Notes under the pieces: generated by a model
Told to the model about the DNA's origin: nothing
Databases searched by the model: none
Seen by the model: only the letters and a program-made list of their open reading frames with translations
Assembly (NCBI GenBank): GCA_030267565.1
Contig: BRXU01000025.1
Location: 1,099,501 to 1,163,500 of the forward strand
Reading direction: 5' to 3'
DNA length: 64,000 nucleotides
From: Pleodorina starrii
Taxonomy: Eukaryota > Chlorophyta > Chlorophyceae > Chlamydomonadales > Volvocaceae
In this document: piece after piece, positions 56,189-64,000 of the stretch
Position numbering within the stretch: position 1 is the stretch's first letter
Layout: each line of letters starts with the position of its first letter
Program-made: the position numbers and the translations under genes

Positions 56189-57439
56189 TTGGTTAGCTGG
56201 CTGGTAGCGTTCCCTGTTCCTGGGGCCCATAGCGGGTGGGGTCGGGCGCGAGTTGGGCAGTGAGCAACATTCCTATTGATGGTGGTGGAAGCAGGCGTGG
56301 TGGTGGTGGTGGAAGTTGTGGTGGTGGCAGTGGTGGTGGCTACTACAGCCGTTGCGTTGGGTATTGGCAAATCCGCGTTGTTGTTTTGGGTGGTAAGACC
56401 ATCACGCCTCGCGGCTCGCGCACACGATATTTTTTCATGCCAACTTCATATGCTTGCGTGGCCTTTCAAGTTTCGATGCGGCGCAGGAGCCCAACGTTGC
56501 GCATCAAAACCAACAATTAAAAACCAACCACCAACCACCAACCGCAGCGGCGCCTTGTCGCGGCCCTTCGGTTTTTCGTGGATTTCGCGGGGCGTTAAGA
56601 CAGACGGACCTCGGGGTCGGGGCTGCGGCCGCTGTCTTCTTCGAGGGCATGGCTGTGAACTTGGGTTTGTGGTTGTGGTTATGTTGTGGGGGTCAGGGAA
56701 ACGGGGGTACGAACTTGTGTGCGTGTGGTGTCTAAGGGGATGAATAGAAAGGACGAAACGGGAGGTGGTTGCTATGGGGGGTTCGGGGCCTGGGGGGAGG
56801 AGCTAGGTGGGGACGTGTTCGCAGCTTTTCGGGGTGAGGGTTGACGGATGAGGTTCGCAGCGGGGAAATCGCGACTTCCCTTGCAAGGGAGGGGATGTGG
56901 TTTCTTCGGGGGGCGGCGGGGGGGGGAGGAATTTGGCTTCGGAGTTTTACCGATTTTGGTTTCTGAACCAAAAGAGGTTTACGTCCCCGGGAACGGGCGT
57001 GGGACCCGTAAGCGTGGGACCCGTATAGCGATACAAAGCAGTACCAGGGAGGTACGCGCAATGCGAAAGTGCTTCGGGCGGGCTCACTACACACTTCCGA
57101 CTGCCCGTGCTGAGACGGAACAGGATGAGGAATGGAAGGCACACATAAGGCCGGGCCGGGCAGGGCTGGGCGACATAATCGCCCTCGTGACGACCAGAAA
57201 TGAAACGGCCACCAATGACCACGATAACGCGAACCCGTCTGAGAAATTAACGCACAGAAGTACCGGTAGTGGACACGTTGCCATGTGCAGCCATGTCCAT
57301 GTCCACTGTAACAGACCTTGGGCAAGGGCAATGAAGGTGGCGGCGGGTGGTATTGGACACCCTTGAATGTAATTGGGTTACACCGCAACCGGCCGTAGCG
57401 CCGTACACCACGCAACAACAAGCGCACAGGACGCACAAC
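55663..57439. other. HPT 3' flank with simple repeats
   Basis: No gene is supported. The left part should be the HPT 3' UTR and carries an intact GACCCATGGGTC motif at 55916-55927. (GGCT)n occupies 56142-56205 and GTG/GGT-rich sequence 56280-56345. The first TGTAA on the plus strand after the HPT stop that I see is at 57368-57372, too far to assign with confidence. The right part leads into the satellite arrays. Confidence 0.5.
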
Positions 57440-59110
57440 CCTGAGGAGCCAGGAGCCCGGCGCCCTGAGAAGCCAGGAGCCCGGCGCCCTGAGGAAGCCA
57501 GGAGCCCGGCGCCCTGAGGAGCCAGGAGCCCGGCGCCCTGAGGAGCCAGGAGCCGGGCGCCCTGATGTGCCAGGAGCCGGGCGCCCTGATAAGCCAGGAG
57601 CCCGGCGCCCTGAGGAGCCAGGAGCCCGGCGCCCTGATGAGCCAGGAGCCCGGCGCCCTGAGGAGCCAGGAGCCCGGCGCCCTGAGGAGCCAGGAGCCCG
57701 GCGCCCTGATGAGCCAGGCGCCCGGCGCCCTGAGGAGCCAGGAGCCCGGCGCCCTGATGTGCCAGGAGCCAGGCGCCCTGATGAGCCAGGGGCCCGGAGC
57801 CCTGATGAGCCAGGAGCCCGGCGCCCTGATGAGCCAGGAGCCAGGCGCCCTGATGAGCCAGGAGCCAGGCGCCCTGAGGAGCCAGGAGCCCGGCGCCCTG
57901 AGGAGCCAGGAGCCCGGCGCCCTGATGTGCCAGGAGCCAGGCGCCCTGATGAGCCAGGGGCCCGGCGCCCTGATGAGCCAGGAGCCCGGCGCCCTGAGGA
58001 GCCAGGAGCCCGGCGCCCTGAGGAGCCAGGAGCCCGGCGCCCTGAGGAGCCAGGAGCCCGGCGCCCTGAGGAGCCAGGAGCCCGGCGCCCTGATGTGCCA
58101 GGAGCCAGGCGCCCTGATGAGCCAGGGGCCCGGCGCCCTGATGAGCCAGGAGCCCGGCGCCCTGAGGAGCCAGGAGCCCGGCGCCCTGAGGAGCCAGGAG
58201 CCCGGCGCCCAGAGGAGCCAGGAGCCCGGCGCCCTGAGGAGCCCGGCGCCCTGAGGAGCCAGGAGCCCGGCGCCCTGAGGAGCCAGGAGCCAGGCGCCCT
58301 GATGAGCCAGGGGCCCGGCGCCCTGATGAGCCAGGAGCCCGGCGCCCTGATGAGCCAGGAGCCAGGCGCCCTGAGGAGCCAGGAGCCAGGCGCCCTGATG
58401 AGCCAGGCGCCCGGCGCCCTGAGGAGCCAGGAGCCCGGCGCCCTGATGTGCCAGGAGCCCGGCGCCCTGATGAGCCAGGGGCCAGGCGCCCTGATGAGCC
58501 AGGAGCCCGGCGCCCTGATGAGCCAGGAGCCCGGCGCCCTGATGAGCCAGGAGCCCGGCGCCCTGATGAGCCAGGAGCCCGGCGCCCTGAGGAGCCAGGA
58601 GCCCGGCGCCCTGAGGAGCCAGGAGCCCGGCGCCCTGAGGAGCCCGGCGCCCTGAGGAGCCAGGAGCCCGGCGCCCTGAGGAGCCAGGAGCCAGGCGCCC
58701 TGATGAGCCAGGGGCCCGGCGCCCTGATGAGCCAGGAGCCCGGCGCCCTGATGAGCCAGGAGCCAGGCGCCCTGAGGAGCCAGAAGCCAGGCGCCCTGAT
58801 GAGCCAGGCGCCCGGCGCCCTGAGGAGCCAGGAGCCCGGCGCCCTGATGTGCCAGGAGCCCGGCGCCCTGATGAGCCAGGGGCCAGGCGCCCTGATGAGC
58901 CAGGAGCCCGGCGCCCTGATGAGCCAGGAGCCCGGCGCCCTGATGAGCCAGGAGCCAGGCGCCCTGATGAGCCAGGAGCCCGGCGCCCTGATGAGCCAGG
59001 AGCCCGGCGCCCTGATGAGCCAGGAGCCCGGCGCCCTGATGAGCCAGGAGCCCGGCGCCCTGAGGAGCCAGGAGCCAGGCGCCCTGATGAGCCAGGAGCC
59101 AGGCGCCCTG
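57440..59110. repeat. Satellite array A: 24-bp units with a 401-bp higher-order repeat
   Basis: The unit is close to GAGGAGCCAGGAGCCCGGCGCCCT, with interspersed variants GATGAGCC, GATGTGCC, GGGGCC and AGCCAGGCG. About 70 units run without interruption. A shortened 17-bp unit (missing AGGAGCC) starts at ~58231 and again at 58632. The variants between these points recur in the same order, giving a higher-order period of 401 bp (16 x 24 + 17) present twice. The unit has no stop in most frames, so long repetitive open frames appear on both strands. Confidence 0.95.
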
Positions 59111-59830
59111 ATGAGCTACGGGGCTGGACCTTGGGTCTACGGGGCTGGCCCGCGGGTCTACAGGGCTGGCCCGCGGGTCTACGGGGCTGGCCCGTGGGTC
59201 TACGGGGCTGGACCGTGGGTCTACGGGGCTGGACCGTGGGTCTACGGGGCTGGACCGTGGGTCTACGGGGCTGGCCCGTGGGTCTACGGGGCTGGCCCGT
59301 GGGTCTACGGGGCTGGCCCGTGGGTCTACGGGGCTGGCCCGTGGGTCTACGGGGCTGGCCCGTGGGTCTACGGGGCTGGCCCGAGGGTCTACGGGGCTGA
59401 ACAGTGGGTCCACGGGGCTGGCCCATGGGTCTTCGGGGCTGGCCCGTGGGTCTACGGGGCTGGCCCGTGGGTCTACGGGGCTGGCCCGTGGGTCTACGGG
59501 GCTGGCCCGAGGGTCTACGGGGCTAAACAGTGGGTCCACGGGGCTGGCCCATGGGTTTCGGGGCTGGCCCGTGGGTCTACGGGGCTGAACAGTGGGTCCA
59601 GGGGGCTGGCCCGTGGGTCTTCGGGGCTGGCCCGTGGGTCTACAGGGCTGAACAGTGGGTCCAGGGGGCTGGCCCGTGGGTCTACGGGGCTGAACAGTGG
59701 GTCCACGGGGCTGGCCCGTGGGTCTTCGGGGCTGGCCCGTGGGTCTACAGGGCTGAACAGTGGGTCCAGGGGGCTGGCCCGTGGGTCTTCGGGGCTGGAC
59801 CGTGGGTCTACGGGGCTGGACCGTGGCTTG
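59111..59830. repeat. Satellite array B: 21-bp units, with 63-bp composite units
   Basis: The unit is close to TACGGGGCTGGCCCGTGGGTC, about 34 copies, abutting array A. From ~59395 onward a divergent unit (CTGAACAGTGGGTCC...) alternates with standard units, making composites such as the 63-bp triplet near 59580-59790. The unit centre GGCCCGTGGGTC is one base from the dispersed GACCC-RY-GGGTC motif. Confidence 0.95.
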
Positions 59831-61208
59831 GCGCTGGGAGAGGGCGTTCTCACCTATGCACGGGCACTGGGGTTTCACGGCTTTCCTTGGGGCGTGGTGC
59901 TGGGCGGCAGTGTACAGCTGTGGGCTGCGCTTGCTACGCACGCCAGTTTGTGCTCCGCTGTGACGCCGCGTTCGTACGTTGCGCGGCCCAGGGGTGGCCG
60001 GTCCTAACGCGTGCATATGCACGGGCTTCGATGCTTGCCTGTACGCGCAGTCTGCACGCTTTTCTCGCTCACGTGCCACGGGTGGTTTGTGCTCTCTGCA
60101 ATGTACGCAGTCCGTGCCTTTGCTTTTATGTGTCGGTCGCGAGCGAGCGGGTGTTGGGGGGCCCTGTTGATGGAGCACGCTTGTTAGCTGCACGTCGTCG
60201 CGCGGATGCAGCGTCTTAATGTGTCGGGCCTTGCATCCGTGGTTGGGACGTGTTTTTGGAGCTATGCCCTGACCGCACATGAACCTCCTGAATAAAGGGC
60301 AACTGACTACCTACCTCTCCGCAGGTCCGCTACACACGGCCTGCTTACACCAAAAGCGGGACTGCCGGAGGCCCTTACTTGTCGGTAGAAGGCTGCATAT
60401 GTGCCGTAGATTCACGAGCGTGTCGTGCGGGAGACGGAACAACCGTCGGCCGTTCGAGCGTTTGGCCTCCCGCTCGAGAGAGGGTTCCGAGGGAGAAGAA
60501 GAGGTTCGGTCGTGAGCGAGGGATGAAGGGGCAACGTTTTTCGCGAATACGGTACGGTATTGCTCTGCGCACACATGTGCAGCGCCTGTATGCAGCGCAC
60601 GCGTCTTTTTTCTGGGGCGGGGCGGGTTGCGAGTGCGGGTGATGGCGGGAGGAGGAACCCGGGCAGGCAAGGCAGGCAGGGGGTCCCGGGGTCTCGCGCC
60701 GCCGGCCGCATCGGTTCGTGGGAGAAGTTGGGTCGTCCCCCGGTTCCTGACGGGAAGACGTGACAGCACGGCGGCCGCAACGACCGATGCCGGTTTTTAA
60801 GATTTCAACTCAATGCGTTGCGTCAAAAGGGGCTGAGCGGCTCTGCCCCTTGACTGGATGACCTCCCCAACCAACACCGCGCTTTCAGAGCTTTGCTTTG
60901 CGTGCCGTCACATGCACCACCACCCAGAGGCGACCCGCCACCGCAACGATGTCGGAGGAGCTTGCTTGCCTCTTTCGTTCGATCCCAACTGCAACTGCCA
61001 TGTGCCATCCAACAAAGAAAAAGGTGGCCTCCGTGAGTCAAGAACAACATGAGTCACGCAACACACCGCCGACACCGCCGGTGAGGACAGCGCCCGGAGC
61101 GGTCCAAGGAGGAAGACAGCGGAAACAGCGGAAATCCTTGGATCCAGGATCATGGGTTCCTCCCATGCCAGCTGCGACCATGGACAGCCAGCCAAAAAAT
61201 GACGCGTC
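59831..61208. other. Interval between satellite array B and the kleisin 3' end
   Basis: No gene is supported. Part should be the kleisin 3' UTR; a minus-strand TGTAA lies at 60349-60345, ~860 nt past the stop, which is far. The sequence is unique and mixed in composition. Confidence 0.45.
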
Positions 61209-64000
61209 CTAACGCCGCCCCGACCGTTGCCCCTCACCCTGCCGCCGCGGAACTGGGGGCCGCTGCGACTGCAACGGCTGCTCCGCCGCCGCCGCTGCCG
61301 CTGCCGCCTCCGGCGCCATCATCACCCTCATCGACCGTTCCTTCCCTTGGGCCTGCTCCTCCAGCCGCGGCCTCGCCACCACAAGCAGCTGCTCCGGCCC
61401 CACGCACGCATCCACAGCCGCCGCCGCGGCCGCGGCCGCGGCCGCGCCGCCAGCACCCTCCCTGGACGCTGTGGCAGCACTTGTGGCTGTGGTTTCGGAG
61501 GTGCCTGTGGTCCCGGTGGCGGTCTTGAGGGAGATGTAGCCCCGGTTGCTGAGCACAAGAAGGTCGTAGAAGGTGCGGGCGGCGGCCATGCGGCTGCAGC
61601 CCCCGCCGTCGCCGCCTGCTGCTACTGCTGCCGCCGCCGCCGTGCCGTCGCCCTCACCGCTGACCCGTGGGTCGGCCGTGCCGGCAGCGGCAGCGGCAGC
61701 GCGGCGTCGCGCGGCGGCCTGCGGGTCGGCTAGGTGGGCGACGGCGCGCAGCAGCTCCGCAGCATTCGTCACCTGGGGAGGAGCCGGGGTGAGTGGGTGA
61801 GCACCAGGGTGGGGTGCCGGGGTTCTATGAAGCGCAGTGATGGAGGCGCAGCGGTGGAGCGGTGGTGGCGAGGGAGGGCTCTGCGAGCGGGGTCCATCCA
61901 CGCTCGCTGACCCCTTCGCTGCCTCGCTGCCTCACTCGCTACCGTATCCCCGCCCGAACTTCGGTACGTTTTGCCCTAGAGTTCGGGGTCCGCTCGCTTA
62001 CGCCGTCTCCGTCCCTTCGCTGCGGTATCATTTTTTCCTGATCACCCCCGAAGCCCCGACGCGCTGGTGGCTACGCCCGTACCTGCAGCGACCCTTCGTT
62101 GTCCGTCGCCCCCGCCTCCTTCACCTCCTCCACCGCCGCCGCCGCCGCTGAGGCCTGCGTCTGGCCCGCCTGCGCCTCAAGCCGGCGGCGTTTCGCCGAC
62201 CCACGGGTCGCTTCCCGCCGCTGCACGCGCCTGGCTGATGCCGCCATGGCCTGCGGTGCAAGGGAGGAGGGGCAAGGTGTCCTTGGGTCCCTGGGTGCGC
62301 GATGTGTGAGAAGCTCCAAGTGGCCATCCTTCCGGGGTGGTCCTCTTCCATCGTGGGAACCCACAAGCCGCATAAGGCACATCCCGTCTCGCAGCTTCAG
62401 CTTCAGCCTCCCCAAATCGCACAGCCAGCAGCGGCAACAGCAGTAGCAGCAGTGCGGCTCGCTCCAATCCCGTGCAGCAGTGCCGCCACACCGAAGTGAA
62501 CCGCAGCGCCGCCGCCCCACACCCTACCTGGAGCGTCCGCAACACCGCCTGCGTCCGCGCGGTGAAGCCGTCGGCGGCGGCGGCCGCGGCGGCGGCGGCG
62601 GCCTTCTGGCTCCGACCCACTGCCGCGCGAGGCACGAGCGAAAGCGAGCGGGAGGGAGCGGGATGGGGCGAGCACGGGAGGCGGAGCGACGGCGGGGCAG
62701 GAGGAACGCGTATTATTGGAGGGGGGGACGGGGGAAGGGGGAGGGGCTGGGAAATACAGACCGCGGCGAAGCTGCAGCGGAGGCGACGTGGGCGAACGGG
62801 CCCAGCAGTGCTGTTGCTGGCCCCGCACAAGACGAGAGGTGCATGTCCCCTTCTGCCCACACCAGCACAGCGGCACACACCGTTGCCTTCTCCGCACAAA
62901 GACCTCAACCCACACCCCACACCCCACATCCAACACACGACAATCAGGAAGACCCGTCTCGTCGCGCAAACCAAACCAAACCAGGCCAAGCCATCGGTGT
63001 GTGTCGCCTCCTCGCGAGCCCTTACGACCGAACCGAACCCAAAGGCCAGCGCCACCCCCTTCCCTCAACTCTCACCCCCTCCTACCTGTGTTGGGGAAAG
63101 CTAGGCCACCACAACCCTCCTCGCCTTTCCTCCCCTGTCCCATCCCTTCCCCTTTCCACCCCTTCCCTTACCCGCCGCCCCGCCGCCGCCGCCGCCGCCG
63201 GACTGCTCCGCCTCGTCAGCACCGTACGACACAGTGCCGTACAGCATCTCCGAAGCCGCGCCGGCTTCCTCCTCCAACAACGAAGTCCGCTCGCCTTCAT
63301 CCTCCTCCTCCTCCTCCTCGTCCTGACCTGCATCCTCGTTACCGGTGCTCCCTTCGAGGACCCGGCCACCCTGCTGTTGCGGCAGCTGCTGCCCCGGGTC
63401 CACATCCATATCTAGAATCACATCCGCATTCGGATCCACCAGATCCAGGGAGGGCATGCCGTACTCGGATCCCAGCTCGCCGCCGCCGCCGTCCGCCACG
63501 CCTGCCGACGAGCAGCCGGCAGCACCGACGCCGCCTCTGCCGCTGCCATCGCCTCTACCGCTGCCAACGCCGGCGGACGTGGCACCGCCGTGGCCCTCCC
63601 CAGTGTCAACGTCAGCGCCAGCGGCGGCGGCGGAAGCCACGCCTGCCGACAGACGGCTGGAAGCCCTTCCGGATATCGGACGCGCCGACCCATGGGTCGC
63701 CGCCGTCCCAGCCTCGTCTTCGCCGCCGCCGCCCCCCGCCCCCGCCCCCGCCGCCACCTCCTCCTCCGGGAGGCCGTCGCCGCCGCTGCGCCTCGCCCTC
63801 TTGCTCCCCGACGACGACGTCGGCTTGGGTGCCCCGCCCGCCATCGCGACGGAACCGCCGACAGCCGGCGTCTTCGTCTTCGTCTGCTGCTGCTGCTGCT
63901 GCTGCGTCTGTAGCCCCAGCTCCTGCTCGTGGCCCGGTAGCTGCTCGCAGTAGGAGGCCCCGGCACGACCCGACAGGAAACGGAAGAGGTGCTGCAGCGG
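61209..64000 (-). CDS. Alpha-kleisin cohesin subunit (RAD21/SCC1/REC8 type), C-terminal part
   Basis: Kleisins close the SMC1-SMC3 cohesin ring; the C-terminal winged helix binds the SMC1 head. Exons: 63991 (or beyond the edge)-63172, 62619-62528, 62250-62083, 61772-61209, phases closed. The first visible exon begins next to CTGCAG at 63996-63991, a possible acceptor. It encodes a Gly/Ala-rich linker with acidic stretches (DPNADVILDMDVDPG; an EDEEEE-type run). Downstream is DGFTARTQAVLRTLQ (cf. NKRTQQMLHGLQ in human RAD21), then a charged insert, then VTNAAELLRAVAHL and ARTFYDLLVLSNRGYISLK (cf. [20 protein letters not shown]). The winged helix is split by Ala/Gly-rich inserts and followed by a ~120-residue low-complexity tail ending RSGRR. 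Whether it is mitotic RAD21 or meiotic REC8 cannot be told without the N-terminus. Confidence 0.78.
61987..62048 (+). repeat. Dispersed intronic repeat, copy C
   Basis: It reads GTCCGCTCGCTTACGCCGTC, then TCCGTCCCTTCGCTGCGGTA, then TCATTTTTTCC. It lies in kleisin intron 61773-62082. Confidence 0.6.

Noticed and set aside
57440..59830. CRISPR-like regular repeats
   Set aside because: Units are contiguous with no unique spacers, and the genome is eukaryotic; these are satellites.

Overview
The window reads as nuclear DNA of a GC-rich chlorophyte green alga, most likely a Chlamydomonas/Volvox relative. The genes have many short exons split by GT-AG introns with GCAG-type acceptors. Coding regions carry long Ala, Gly, Gln and Pro insertions. 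TGTAA polyadenylation signals and TTTTAGGG telomere-like repeats occur. One gene is a plastid tocopherol-pathway prenyltransferase, so the host is photosynthetic. There is nothing prokaryotic here.

Layout, left to right: (1) 1-1399, minus, 5' part of ALG8 (ER N-glycan glucosyltransferase), cut by the window edge. (2) 1850-5694, plus, VPS26 (retromer), sharing a ~450 bp divergent promoter with ALG8. (3) 7060-34802, minus, a giant 44-exon gene for a ~4476-residue bridge-like lipid-transfer protein of the SABRE/KINKY POLLEN/Hobbit/Fmp27 (BLTP2) family. A tRNA-Val(AAC) gene lies antisense in one of its introns. (4) 36458-43670, minus, a GT23 (FUT8/NodZ-like) fucosyltransferase whose last intron holds two head-to-tail, 5'-truncated copies of a LINE. 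(5) 45335-50962, minus, RUVBL1 (pontin). (6) 53451-55662, plus, homogentisate phytyltransferase (VTE2). (7) 57440-59830, two adjacent satellite arrays (24 bp and 21 bp units) with higher-order structure. (8) 61209-64000, minus, the C-terminal part of an alpha-kleisin (RAD21/SCC1/REC8 type), cut by the window edge.

Every exon chain was built by hand from splice signals and reading-frame phase. The phases close without remainder for VPS26 (10 exons), SABRE-like (44), GT23 (6), RUVBL1 (12) and HPT (4), which is strong internal support. The genes do not form a pathway: they serve ER glycosylation, retromer sorting, membrane-contact lipid transport, Golgi glycosylation, chromatin remodelling, tocopherol synthesis and cohesion. 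ALG8 and the GT23 enzyme both concern glycans, but their proximity is probably coincidental.

The most unusual signals are dispersed short repeats: a 12-bp inverted motif GACCC-RY-GGGTC found intact at least 12 times, mostly inside exons; an 8-mer TGCCGTAC seen about 30 times or more; a ~45-55 bp intronic repeat family with at least six copies; and a tandem LINE insertion seated in a CA microsatellite.
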